A stretch of DNA of 39,510 bases from UMGS1889 sp964540575 (GCA_964540575.1 CAZINI010000027.1:1-39510); one strand, 5' to 3'. Numbered from the stretch's first letter, positions 16,135 through 23,768 are shown. Notes: generated from the sequence alone by a model not told the origin. Numbers and translations: made by a program.

Positions 16135-16172
16135 TTGACTATTATCAAAAATGATGATATAATCATATTTGA
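16135..16172 (+). promoter_or_regulatory. Promoter of HTH-hydrolase module 1 with an inverted repeat across the -10
   Basis: TTGACT (16135-16140), 17 bases, TATAAT (16158-16163). The arms TCAAAAATGA (16145-16154) and TCATATTTGA (16163-16172) are inverted with one mismatch and straddle the -10. The same layout occurs at the paralogous gene (21330-21369). Confidence 0.7.
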
Positions 16173-16189
16173 GAAAGGTGGCGTGAATT

Positions 16190-16699
16190 ATGGAACTAAT
16201 AAAAATTCTTTCTAATCCTGTGAGGATACAGGTAATGCAATATCTGCAAACCCACGGTGAAGCAACAACAAAGCAGATCTCCGAAGCAATTTCCGATGTG
16301 CCTGCCCCTACGCTGTATCGGCATATCAACACTCTGCTGAAAGAAGAAGTCCTGATTGTAAAAGAGGAACGAAAGGTAAGGGGCAGTCTGGAAAGGCTGC
16401 TTGCTGTCAATGTAGAAAAAATGTCGGCTGCCGCTGACAGTAATATTTCAGATTCGGCATATCAATTTTTAATGGAGCTGTATATGAAATTTCACAAGTA
16501 CAGCTGCAAGGACAATGCCGACCCACAAAAAGACCGCCTTAGTTTGAGGACTTGTATTCTTACTCTGACAGATAACAGCTTTGACAGCTTTATGCAAGAT
16601 ATAGCAGCGGTTATAGACAAATATCGGGAAGCAGAGGAAAACGGGAAACTCCGCAGCGTATCTTTCATATCTGCTCCTGTCGAGGAAGAAGGTAAATGA
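16190..16699 (+). CDS. Winged-helix HTH regulator (ArsR-like), module 1
   Basis: A 169-residue protein with AAAGGTGG upstream. Residues 1-75 are an ArsR/HTH_20-like winged helix: LIKILSNPVRIQVMQYLQ, then TTKQISEAISDVPAPTLYRHINTLLKEE for the recognition helix, and a wing ending in VRGSLERLLAVN. A helical C-terminal domain probably dimerises. It is paralogous to the protein at 20765-21310, with shared NPxRxxxxQ, TLYRHIxxL/TIYRHIxxL, RGSLERxLxxN and a terminal SFISAP/SIISAP. It overlaps the hydrolase gene by 4 bases. The inverted repeat over its own promoter suggests autoregulation. Confidence 0.88.
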   Translation: MELIKILSNPVRIQVMQYLQTHGEATTKQISEAISDVPAPTLYRHINTLLKEEVLIVKEERKVRGSLERLLAVNVEKMSAAADSNISDSAYQFLMELYMKFHKYSCKDNADPQKDRLSLRTCILTLTDNSFDSFMQDIAAVIDKYREAEENGKLRSVSFISAPVEEEGK

Positions 16700-17646
16700 T
16701 CATGGCAGAAAAAAGAGTATCTATCAAAGGCAATGTTTCTATCGGTGCAACTGTTTCCTATCCCGATGAAAGCAAAAAATATCCTGCTATTGTTTTGATA
16801 ATGGGAACAGGAACGGCTGACCGTGACGGAAACGAAAAAAGCTTCAAAACCGACTTTTATAAAAGCCTTGCAAATATGTTTACGGAATGGGGATTTGTTA
16901 CTGTCCGATATGACAAGCGGGGAACCTTTGAAACAGAGGGCAGTTATGGCACCTCTGGGCTTAGCGACCTTGTAGATGACGCTGTTTCTGTAATTCGTCA
17001 CACGAAATCGCTGCCATATGTTGACGAAACAAAACTCATCGTTTGCGGACACAGCGAAGGTGCTATGATAGCCACTTTGCTTTCCGAAAAGGAAGATACG
17101 GCGGGACTTTTGCTTTTGGGAGGAGCAGCTATCTCTATGAAGGACGCTCTGCTTTATCAGAATCACCTTGTGGCAGAGGAATTTTCAAAGAAAAAGGGAT
17201 TGCTCGGAATGCTCCTCAGAAGTCAGACATCACAGAAAAAAACAGATGCAAAGGTTGAGGCTATGTTCCAAAAATGTGCCTCTGCAAAAAAGGACAGAGT
17301 GTTCTTTGGCGGCACTATGCTTAATGCAAAGTGGGTAAAAGAACATGCTTCTTATTCTTCGGACGATTACGTTGAACTTCTTAAACAGTACGGAAAGCCT
17401 ATTTTGTCCATCACGGGAACGGCAGATCTTTCCGCCGATCACAGACGGCTTTCCGCATTGTCCGAAATACCGAATGCAGAATGCTTTATTCCTCAGAATG
17501 TAAATCACATTTTGAGAGAAATAGATGATGACAACAGCATGATGACCGTAAAAAAGCAATATGGACGTTTGGCAGCAAAACCTATCCATTCCGATACAGA
17601 ACGGTGTTTAAAAGACTGGCTTGGGCAGTTTAATACCAATTTCTAA
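16696..17646 (+). CDS. Alpha/beta hydrolase, module 1 (cytoplasmic)
   Basis: A 316-residue soluble hydrolase with the nucleophile elbow CGHSEG (Ser at 120), an oxyanion-type strand VLIMGTGTADRDG (33-45), an acid region GTADLSADHR and the catalytic His in NVNHIL. It resembles dienelactone hydrolase or acyl-esterase-like S9/BAAT relatives in Firmicutes. The ATG at 16696 gives an ATGA overlap with the regulator and has AGGAAG upstream; ATG 16702 (MAEKR) is an equally possible start. The substrate is unknown. The coupled regulator probably senses that substrate or product. Confidence 0.85.
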   Translation: MIMAEKRVSIKGNVSIGATVSYPDESKKYPAIVLIMGTGTADRDGNEKSFKTDFYKSLANMFTEWGFVTVRYDKRGTFETEGSYGTSGLSDLVDDAVSVIRHTKSLPYVDETKLIVCGHSEGAMIATLLSEKEDTAGLLLLGGAAISMKDALLYQNHLVAEEFSKKKGLLGMLLRSQTSQKKTDAKVEAMFQKCASAKKDRVFFGGTMLNAKWVKEHASYSSDDYVELLKQYGKPILSITGTADLSADHRRLSALSEIPNAECFIPQNVNHILREIDDDNSMMTVKKQYGRLAAKPIHSDTERCLKDWLGQFNTNF

Positions 17647-17667
17647 TCAAAGTATAGACAAAAAAAC

Positions 17668-18903
17668 TCACTCCGACAGCTTTACAAAAATTCTCCTTGA
17701 ATAAAGTGAGATTGCAAACGCCAACGCCGCCGCTCCTATCATTACAGCATAAGGCATATCGGCTAAAACGTCAAACAGCAAACCGTACGCCGCCTGACCG
17801 ATAGGGTGTGAACAGCCCGAAACAGCCATTATCGCCGCCATGATCTTTCCCAAAAGCTGCGGCGGTGTCTGCTGCTGGACCACGGTAAGCATTGCAACGC
17901 TGAACATTGTTGATGCACACATTGCCCCGAAGCACATTGCCGTAATTACCGCAAAGGACACGCTGTGAGGTATGCCGTCCAAGAGCGATATTCCCATAAA
18001 AAGTGCCGCAAATGAGCAGATGATAAGCGGAATGTAACTGTCCTTCAGCTTTAGCTTCCCGGCAAAAATTCCTGCAAGTATTCCGCCTGTAAGTCCGCCA
18101 AGTCCCATTGCACCCTGTGCTATCCCAAGAGCAGCGTCGGACATTCCAAGAAACTGCACTACCATAACGGGTATTCCCACGACCATTGCCGCCGAAAGCA
18201 CCAGATTAAATAATGCAAGCAGCAGCACCACCGAAATAAAGACGGGCTTTTCATTTTTGACAAATGCAAAGCTTTCCCGCAGATCGCCCGATACTGCCTT
18301 AAACACGCCGATATTTTCCGTGGGCTTTACGTAAGGAATATGAATGAATATTTCCATAACAGCAGAGATAGTGAAGCATATTACACTGACAAAAAGCACA
18401 GGCTTTATTCCGAAGGAGCCGTACAAAACACCGCCGATAACAGGTCCCAGCAAGCTTGAAAGCGTGCTGACCATATTTATCGCAGCATTGCCCTTCATGA
18501 GATTTTCTCCTTCGGCAAGCAGGGGAATGCTCGCCTGCACCGACGGCTGATATGCTCCCGATATGCCGTAAAGTATCATAAGCACAGCTGTCATCAGTGG
18601 AACTAAGGGCAGCTTTCCGAGAAAAATTCCGAAAATTATTATAAGTGCTGCCGTACAAAAATCAAGTGTTACCATAATATTCCGCTTATTTACCCTGTCG
18701 GCAATAACGCCGCCGAACAGCGAAAATATCACCATCGGAATAAATGAGCAAGCGGTTACTGCACCGAATAATGACGAAGAATTTGTTTCCCTGAGCAGAT
18801 AAAGCGGCAGTGCAAACCGAAGCACCGCATTTCCGAAAAGTGATATGATCTGTCCGATGATAACCAGCGTGAAATCCTTTGTGAATAGCTTTTTTTCGTT
18901 CAT
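17668..18903 (-). CDS. MFS drug/metabolite exporter
   Basis: A 411-residue, 12-helix major facilitator. It begins MNEKKLFTKDFTLVIIGQIISLFGNAVLRFALPLYLL and carries the motif A-like GVIADRVNKRN (about 64-74) after helix 2, as in DHA1/MefA-like exporters. GGGAGG lies 7 bases before the start. A perfect 17-bp palindrome (18924-18940) lies just upstream, and the related TetR gene follows on the same strand upstream. The pair is a typical TetR-controlled efflux unit for an amphiphilic toxin or drug. Its 3' end is 21 bases from the convergent hydrolase gene. Confidence 0.88.
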   Translation of the reverse strand: MNEKKLFTKDFTLVIIGQIISLFGNAVLRFALPLYLLRETNSSSLFGAVTACSFIPMVIFSLFGGVIADRVNKRNIMVTLDFCTAALIIIFGIFLGKLPLVPLMTAVLMILYGISGAYQPSVQASIPLLAEGENLMKGNAAINMVSTLSSLLGPVIGGVLYGSFGIKPVLFVSVICFTISAVMEIFIHIPYVKPTENIGVFKAVSGDLRESFAFVKNEKPVFISVVLLLALFNLVLSAAMVVGIPVMVVQFLGMSDAALGIAQGAMGLGGLTGGILAGIFAGKLKLKDSYIPLIICSFAALFMGISLLDGIPHSVSFAVITAMCFGAMCASTMFSVAMLTVVQQQTPPQLLGKIMAAIMAVSGCSHPIGQAAYGLLFDVLADMPYAVMIGAAALAFAISLYSRRIFVKLSE

Positions 18904-18923
18904 AATTATCCTCCCAAAATATA

Positions 18924-18940
18924 ATACCGACCGTCGGTAT
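18924..18940. promoter_or_regulatory. TetR-type operator before the MFS gene
   Basis: Perfect palindrome ATACCGAC-C-GTCGGTAT. It shares the ATACnGACCGT core with the palindrome before the TetR gene (19683-19701), which points to one repressor binding both. Confidence 0.75.
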
Positions 18941-18959
18941 GTATAATCCGCTAAATTAT

Positions 18960-19011
18960 GCTGTTAAGGAAATGCCACTAAATGATAGGCATTTTCTTAA
19001 CAGCTTTTTTT
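18960..19011. terminator. 17-pair hairpin between TetR and MFS genes
   Basis: GCTGTTAAGGAAATGCC (18960-18976) pairs with GGCATTTTCTTAACAGC (18988-19004), one G-U pair. A run of seven T follows on the plus strand and overlaps the TetR stop. On the minus strand the T run is weak (ATAATTT), so it may terminate mainly antisense transcripts or only partly separate TetR from MFS. Confidence 0.6.
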
Positions 19012-19669
19012 ATTGATTGCTCTGATTGTTTGAAACGGCATCGCTGTAATCAACATACGCCTGAACAACGTCATCATCGAAGAAATCCAGTCCCAAAGAA
19101 CGTGTAATGCTTCGAAAGACCTCACATCTCCGCCTTGTATCTTCCTTGCTCACGGGACGGACAGCAGGATTCAGCCATACATCGGACAAAATCATTATTG
19201 CCTCAGCAAGCTGATCGGGATTTTCGGCTTTTATAGAGCCGTCGGCGATGCCTTCCCTGATGATCGGTGCAATGAAATTAGGTGCAACCTCGTCAAACTG
19301 CATTCTGAGATGTATGGCAAGAAGCCGAGGATTATCCAGCAGACAAGGGATGATTTCCGCAATTCGCTCCTGATTCGGGTGAAGCATTGACGAACGAAAG
19401 GTCTGCCGAAGCTTCTCCAATCCGTTCAGGCTTTTATCGTCACGGACAGCAGCCAGCCTTTCGGAATTTTCCGCACCGATACGCTGACAGATCTTATCGA
19501 AAATATCCTCCTTCGATGTGAAATGATGATAGATCGCACCCTTTGACAGCTTGGTTTCGTCGATTATATCCTGCAAAGATGTTCTGTCGAAGCCTTTCTC
19601 CATAAACAGTCTTGCTGCTGTGTTCAGGATAAGATTGACAGTTTCCTCGGGATATTTATTTCGTGCCAT
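19010..19669 (-). CDS. TetR-family repressor of the MFS exporter
   Basis: A 219-residue protein with GAGGTGAG upstream. Residues about 8-55 are a classic TetR HTH: ILNTAARLFMEKGFDRTSLQDII, DETKLSKGAIYHHFTSKEDIF. The C-terminal helical domain would bind the effector. It has its own promoter and operator (19683-19733) and lies directly upstream of the MFS gene on the same strand. Matching palindromes before both genes suggest that it represses itself and the exporter until a transported compound binds. Confidence 0.92.
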   Translation of the reverse strand: MARNKYPEETVNLILNTAARLFMEKGFDRTSLQDIIDETKLSKGAIYHHFTSKEDIFDKICQRIGAENSERLAAVRDDKSLNGLEKLRQTFRSSMLHPNQERIAEIIPCLLDNPRLLAIHLRMQFDEVAPNFIAPIIREGIADGSIKAENPDQLAEAIMILSDVWLNPAVRPVSKEDTRRRCEVFRSITRSLGLDFFDDDVVQAYVDYSDAVSNNQSNQ

Positions 19670-19682
19670 TTGCTCACCTCTT

Positions 19683-19733
19683 TACAGACTAACGGTCTGT
19701 ATATATCATATCACAGCAATTTGGATTTGTCAA
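19683..19733 (-). promoter_or_regulatory. Promoter and operator of the TetR gene
   Basis: Minus strand TTGACA (19733-19728), 17 bases, TATGAT (19710-19705). The palindrome TACAGAC-NNNNN-GTCTGTA (19683-19701) lies just downstream of the -10 over the transcription start. Confidence 0.75.
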
Positions 19734-19785
19734 GAGGAATTTTTTTACAAGCTGCAAAAATAACTCTCGTATCTCCTTGATTTCC

Positions 19786-20790
19786 TTATTGGCTCTGCTT
19801 GAGAGATGACAAAAATTCATCTGTTATACTCCGTATTCTTTCAGCGTTATTCAGGTAAATAAAGTGCGTTCCGTCCAGAATTTCGTAATTTTCCGAAGCT
19901 CCGACACGCTGTAAATGCTCTTTTTGATAAGCTTCCGGCGACAGTTTTATTTGATTATTTTTCGTTTCATAGGTTTGCTTCGATATGATTTTATAGTAAG
20001 GTACATCGGTGGGGTAGGGGGTTCCGTTTGCTGTTTTTACATATTCGGTCGAATTTCTTATCTGGTCTAATAATGTACTGTTGACAGAAAATCCCGCAAA
20101 AGCAATCACATCATTTACTTCTTTTTCTGTATATCCATAGGAATGCAGTTCTGACTTATTTGTTGTCAAATCTGCAAGAACAGAGGTAAATCCGATCGCC
20201 TGCTGTACCTTTGCCACGCCCAATAATGATTTAACAAAACCGGGCATATCATCGCCTATATATGCGGTTGAAGTTCCGTCCAGTGAAATAATTGCTTCAA
20301 CCTCATGGGGATAGAGCGAGGCATAATATTCACTGTAAACACTTGAAATAGAATGCGGCATAAAAACATATGGAGCTTCATATCCTGCACTCGATAAAGC
20401 CGTTCGTATCTCTTCCACATAGTTTTCGCAGGTTCTTTCTCTGTTGGTAAGCGTGCTGAAGCCCACGCCGAAATATTCCACGCAGACCACTGTGTATTTT
20501 TCGCTCAGACTTCTCACCAAAGGACCAAAATCCGCACACGGAAGACCAATTCCCATTCCCGGCAGCAATACGATTGTTTTTTCACCGTTTCCCATTTGGT
20601 ATAAATGCATTTGTCCGTCAAAGACATCAACCATTTTTCCATAGGGCTGAATCTTTTCCTTTTTACCCTTATAGTATGTTGAATGGAGAATTGTTCCCGT
20701 CAAAACCAATAAAGCAATAATGAGCGTTATTATGCCTATAACCATTTTTATACGTCCCCTTTTCTTATTTTCGGCTGCTTTTGCTTTCAT
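19786..20790 (-). CDS. Membrane-anchored alpha/beta hydrolase, module 2
   Basis: 334 residues from the ATG at 20790, with AAGGGGAT 7 bases upstream; the frame extends back to 20868 without a ribosome site. It has a basic N-terminus and one transmembrane helix (MVIGIITLIIALLVLTGTIL, about 16-35), so the catalytic domain faces outward. The hydrolase domain has an oxyanion strand VLLPGMG, the nucleophile elbow MPHSISS in place of GxSxG, and a catalytic His in DGTHFIYL. It overlaps the upstream HTH gene by 26 bases. Paired with a paralogous regulator, it forms the second HTH-hydrolase module, although the hydrolases themselves are only distantly alike. Confidence 0.85.
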   Translation of the reverse strand: MKAKAAENKKRGRIKMVIGIITLIIALLVLTGTILHSTYYKGKKEKIQPYGKMVDVFDGQMHLYQMGNGEKTIVLLPGMGIGLPCADFGPLVRSLSEKYTVVCVEYFGVGFSTLTNRERTCENYVEEIRTALSSAGYEAPYVFMPHSISSVYSEYYASLYPHEVEAIISLDGTSTAYIGDDMPGFVKSLLGVAKVQQAIGFTSVLADLTTNKSELHSYGYTEKEVNDVIAFAGFSVNSTLLDQIRNSTEYVKTANGTPYPTDVPYYKIISKQTYETKNNQIKLSPEAYQKEHLQRVGASENYEILDGTHFIYLNNAERIRSITDEFLSSLKQSQ

Positions 20791-21310
20791 TTTGAATATC
20801 CCCTTGATTTTCATTTGGTGCAGAAATAATGGATATATCTCTGACCTTGCGTTCTTCGGTGTATTCAAAGCTGTATTTTTGCAGCAGAAGCTGCAGCTCT
20901 TTTAAGAAAGCGTCATATTCCTCGTCTGTCATCATTAAAACCGTGTTATTATAAAAAAGGCAGTCACGACCGGGATCGGGATCTTCGAAATTAAAATATC
21001 TCTCAAACTTTGCATACTGCTGCATCATAAATCCGAAAATATTCTGTTTTGCATTATCAAGCGTATTATGCTTGGTGATCTCGGCAGTATTGAGTGACAA
21101 TATTCTTTCAAGACTTCCTCTGATCTTATTTTCGGCAACGACCGTTAATATTTCATTGTCGATAAGAATTTTTATATGCCTGTATATAGTTGTCCTCGGT
21201 ATGTCAGGCATCTTTTCGCATATATCCGATGCTGATGTTTTTTCGTTTGCCGCAGCTATCTGAACGATACGCATTCTTATAGGATTCAGCATTATCTCAT
21301 TTATATCCAT
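20765..21310 (-). CDS. Winged-helix HTH regulator (ArsR-like), module 2
   Basis: A 181-residue protein with GGAGGTAATTTGCT upstream. It is paralogous to the module 1 regulator: MDINEIMLNPIRMRIVQIA, then SASDICEKMPDIPRTTIYRHIKILIDNEIL as helix-turn-helix, KIRGSLERILSLN as the wing, and a C-terminal SIISAP. It overlaps the hydrolase gene by 26 bases, so translation is coupled. An inverted repeat across its -10 matches the arrangement at module 1. It is likely an autorepressor relieved by a hydrolase-related compound. Confidence 0.88.
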   Translation of the reverse strand: MDINEIMLNPIRMRIVQIAAANEKTSASDICEKMPDIPRTTIYRHIKILIDNEILTVVAENKIRGSLERILSLNTAEITKHNTLDNAKQNIFGFMMQQYAKFERYFNFEDPDPGRDCLFYNNTVLMMTDEEYDAFLKELQLLLQKYSFEYTEERKVRDISIISAPNENQGDIQNESKSSRK

Positions 21311-21329
21311 AGCAAATTACCTCCATTAG

Positions 21330-21369
21330 TTCCATAAATGATTATAATACCATTTATGGAATTTGTCAA
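21330..21369 (-). promoter_or_regulatory. Promoter of HTH-hydrolase module 2 with an inverted repeat across the -10
   Basis: Minus strand TTGACA (21369-21364), 17 bases, TATAAT (21346-21341). The perfect 11-base arms TTCCATAAATG (21330-21340) and CATTTATGGAA (21351-21361) flank the -10. Confidence 0.8.
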
Positions 21370-21446
21370 GAGATAATATATATTTTTCAAAAAACAGCAG
21401 TCCCGCTTGGGATAGACGTTTCGTACTCATAGAGCTTTTTATCGGC

Positions 21447-21548
21447 TCAACGGCATATGTTTTTTAATGTTCCACATAAATTGTTCTGTCGGAGCTGTTT
21501 GGAATGTGACGGTATTCTGTGAAATGCTCGCTTTTCTTCATCATTCAT
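21447..21548 (-). CDS. Possible 33-residue small protein
   Basis: ATG at 21548 with GGGAGGG 8 bases upstream, encoding MNDEEKRAFHRIPSHSKQLR and 13 further residues ending in ICR. It is basic and soluble and matches no family that I know. It may be a small gene or a remnant in the gap between module 2 and the DUF6796 gene. Confidence 0.25.
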   Translation of the reverse strand: MNDEEKRAFHRIPSHSKQLRQNNLCGTLKNICR

Positions 21549-21603
21549 CTGTCAGCCCTCCCATCATAATTTACAAAACAATACTAAAAATGATTTATTT
21601 CAC

Positions 21604-21632
21604 TTGACAAGTTTTAACGCATATGATATAAT
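21604..21632 (+). promoter_or_regulatory. Promoter of the DUF6796 gene
   Basis: TTGACA (21604-21609), 17 bases, TATAAT (21627-21632). The transcript would carry a leader of about 210 bases before the ATG at 21853. Confidence 0.8.
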
Positions 21633-21680
21633 ACATTAAACTCTTTGCACTGCATATTGATCTACAGTACAAACTGAACA

Positions 21681-21779
21681 GACCGTGACGAACGTCATGG
21701 AGTCGGGTCACAAAAAGGTGACAGTGGTATATTTCATCCACGGGACAGTAGTTGCTATTACTGATTTCGTGGTTTTTTT
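21681..21779 (+). promoter_or_regulatory. Candidate transcription attenuator or riboswitch in the DUF6796 leader
   Basis: Between promoter and gene lie, in order, hairpin GACCGTGACG-AA-CGTCATGGAGTC (21681-21704), hairpin GTCAC/GTGAC (21707-21722), and a pairing GTGG/CCAC (21724-21741). A terminator stem CCACG/CGTGG (21738-21772) with inner CAGTA/TACTG and a run of seven T (21773-21779) follows. The CCAC segment is shared by the last two, so they exclude each other, which is the logic of an attenuator. I do not recognise a known riboswitch class. Confidence 0.5.
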
Positions 21780-21852
21780 ATACCTTTTTGCAGATAAATC
21801 GGTATCTTCACCACACATATTGGTGACACAAAATTTGGAATGGGGAAAAGCT

Positions 21853-22470
21853 ATGTTTACAAAAATCATATTACTGCTTTCATGTGCAGGACACATTCTT
21901 TGCGGAGTAACGGACTGCCTTTTATCATACTCACCAAAGGGACGGCTTAATTTAAGGGATTATAATGATCCCGATAAAATGCGAAAAATGTTTGAGGATA
22001 TGCCTTTAAAATATCCGATGCTGTCTATACTTTTAGGCGTTTTGGCACTCTCGGTTTCCGTATTCGGTTACCTTGGTATTAGCAGCCGGATGGCACAGTA
22101 TTCAAGTGTATATTCTGTCATCATGTACATATCATCATTGTTGTTCTTTATACCGATAGTAACACACCATGTTTTTTGCGGAACGGTTGAATGGTTTTAC
22201 ATACGGTTAGGGAGGACTGACGAGGCAAGGGACGCTGTACTCGAATTTCAGAAAAAGACAATAGCCACGATGTATGTCGGCTATCTCGCATTGCTTGTAT
22301 TTGCGGTAACCTTGTTTATTGCTGTTGTAACAGGGATAACCGATATTCCTCGATGGGGCTGTATTTTTAATACATTGCCGTTATTTCTTCTGCTTGCACC
22401 GACAAAATTGCCTGCAAAAGGAAATATTGCAGGTGCAATAATGTTCCTGGGGTTATCCTTTCTTATTTGA
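21853..22470 (+). CDS. DUF6796-like membrane protein
   Basis: 205 residues from the ATG at 21853 (GGGG 7 bases upstream). The open frame reaches back to a GTG at 21685, but that stretch has no ribosome site and holds the terminator-like leader, so I place the start here, where the family's N-terminus (TKIILLLSCAGHILCGVTD) begins. The protein has about six hydrophobic helices, the loop PKGRLNLRDYNDPDKMRKMF and HHVFCGTVEWFY, which resemble DUF6796 proteins of Firmicutes. The function is unknown. It has its own promoter and a structured leader. Confidence 0.7.
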   Translation: MFTKIILLLSCAGHILCGVTDCLLSYSPKGRLNLRDYNDPDKMRKMFEDMPLKYPMLSILLGVLALSVSVFGYLGISSRMAQYSSVYSVIMYISSLLFFIPIVTHHVFCGTVEWFYIRLGRTDEARDAVLEFQKKTIATMYVGYLALLVFAVTLFIAVVTGITDIPRWGCIFNTLPLFLLLAPTKLPAKGNIAGAIMFLGLSFLI

Positions 22471-22554
22471 TTTTGAATAATACAATGAAAAAGGAGCTTT
22501 TGAAATATGGACAATCTATGGGGACATAAAATGAAATAAAGGAGCTAATTCAAC

Positions 22555-23025
22555 ATGAAATTTAATTGCTTTTGCGGGAATGTTATAAATGCAACCGTAA
22601 GCCCTTGCAAAGGGGTATGTAAATTATATAATAAAAACGAATATATCCTGTGGATCAAATTTTATTGTGAAATCATTTCTGCAGATGAATACCCTAACTT
22701 CAAAAGGACATTTTTTTGCGATGAATGTAAAAGGTATTCTGTTTTTGATGGTGAAGTCCTATACGTGTTTCAGCCCTGTCCTGCTGAAACAACACTGCCT
22801 AATGACTATGAAGTATATCATTTGATCGAGGAATTTGAGATGGACAGAATATTAGATGTATATGATGACCCTCAGAAAAGAAATGAATCAATAAAATCCG
22901 ATTTCAATTCGCTGCCTAAAACGCGAATGATGAATATTTCATTTGCAGAGAAAAAGGCATATATCGAAAACTTAGACGGAAGTATTGAAACATATGTTAT
23001 TGAAAGAATAGTTAAAAAAACGTAG
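22555..23025 (+). CDS. Hypothetical Cys-rich protein
   Basis: A 156-residue soluble protein with AAAGGAG 10 bases upstream. The N-terminus has cysteine clusters (CFCG at 5-8, C18, C22) and FFCDECKRY a little later, which could bind zinc. The C-terminal half is charged and ends with a beta hairpin-like segment (AYIENLDGSIETYVIERIVKK). I recognise no family. A 10-codon frame (22507-22539, MDNLWGHKMK) with its own AAGGAG lies just before it and may be a leader peptide or the stub of a truncated gene. A terminator follows at 23065. Confidence 0.6.
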   Translation: MKFNCFCGNVINATVSPCKGVCKLYNKNEYILWIKFYCEIISADEYPNFKRTFFCDECKRYSVFDGEVLYVFQPCPAETTLPNDYEVYHLIEEFEMDRILDVYDDPQKRNESIKSDFNSLPKTRMMNISFAEKKAYIENLDGSIETYVIERIVKKT

Positions 23026-23064
23026 AAGCAAACCTACCTACCGGTCAAAGATGCAAAGGTAAAG

Positions 23065-23093
23065 AGCAGCGGCAGAAATGTCGCTGCTTTTTT
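23065..23093 (+). terminator. Terminator of the Cys-rich protein gene
   Basis: Stem AGCAGCG/CGCTGCT followed by TTTTTT. Confidence 0.75.
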
Positions 23094-23171
23094 GAGTCTG
23101 AATATTAAACGGTGTAAACGCCAATAAACACACAAAATTTAATGTAATCGTCAAAAATATGAATTGAGCAA

Positions 23172-23250
23172 AAGCAAAATCCCGATACTGCCAACAGCGG
23201 CGGTATCGGGATTTTTTTCGGGTATACAATGGATTTTGAAACAAAAACAG
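23172..23250. repeat. About 80-bp terminator-like repeat, copy 1
   Basis: A perfect 12-pair stem AAATCCCGATAC/GTATCGGGATTT (23177-23188 with 23203-23214) followed by T residues. The similarity to 30805-30882 extends past the hairpin into ATACAATG-ATTTTGAAACAA, so the whole cassette was copied, not just a terminator shape. Confidence 0.65.
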
Positions 23251-23334
23251 CACTTGTTTCCTACTTTCCGCATAAAAAGATAAGTTTCAGAAAATTTATC
23301 TTGCGAAAGATAGGATATTTCTGTAATTTGTAAT

Positions 23335-23527
23335 ACCTGATTCCGCAAAGTTAGCAACCGTAAAAACGCTGATAAAAATCGTAACAGCGGCATTATTTAG
23401 CTGTTTCACGAGGCTTCAAATTTTCACCTGTTGGGTGAAATAAAATAGGCGTGTAAAAAGTGCTTTAATTATCGATATATTGATATTTTTTAGGCTTTCG
23501 ATTATTTTGAATTTTGCGGAATCAGGT
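23335..23527. repeat. 193-bp MITE-like element with 15-bp perfect terminal inverted repeats
   Basis: Ends ACCTGATTCCGCAAA (23335-23349) and TTTGCGGAATCAGGT (23513-23527). The same three bases AAT flank both sides, fitting a 3-bp target duplication. It has no gene inside. A solo end is at 3302-3316. It abuts the next repeat element directly. Confidence 0.65.
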
Positions 23528-23528
23528 A

Positions 23529-23735
23529 ATACTAATTCCTAATCTCCTTATCGACTCTGTCTATAAGGAGAGCCGACTAAAAGGCGGCAAGTCAAAACCT
23601 GCGGTTTTGACGGGAAAAAGAGGTACTTTTTCTGCACTTGTGATACTCAGTCAACCGCCTTTTTCAGCCCATTGAAATCAATGCGTTTAATGCTTGCCTG
23701 ACAAGAGATTTCCGTGATTAATGGGTGTTTAGTAT
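23529..23735. repeat. Multi-hairpin element bounded by ATACTAA and TTTAGTAT
   Basis: The right end TTTCCGTGATTAATGGGTGT matches the TACTAAACACC family. The interior holds TCTCCTTAT/ATAAGGAGA (23543-23571) and an enclosing 9-pair stem AAAAGGCGG/CCGCCTTTT (23579-23587 with 23655-23663). That stem contains GTCAAAACC-TGC-GGTTTTGAC and AAAAAG/CTTTTT. CATTGA-AA-TCAATG (23670-23683) follows. It may be a composite mobile element or a structured RNA. Confidence 0.55.
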
Positions 23736-23768
23736 TACACAGAGGTCGGATCATTTTTTATTTTTTTC

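Noticed and set aside
21640..21780. T-box or other known riboswitch
   Set aside because: I could not find a T-box GGGTGG motif or any consensus that I know; it stays an unassigned attenuator candidate.
21685..21852. N-terminal extension of the DUF6796 protein from GTG 21685
   Set aside because: No ribosome site; the stretch contains hairpins and a terminator with seven T, and the family N-terminus starts at 21853.
22507..22539. 10-codon frame with AAGGAG as a gene
   Set aside because: Too short to support; could be a leader peptide, mentioned under the next gene.
23038..23393. Minus-strand frames of 71 and 80 codons in the repeat cluster
   Set aside because: They run across a terminator, a copied repeat and a MITE end; no coding character.
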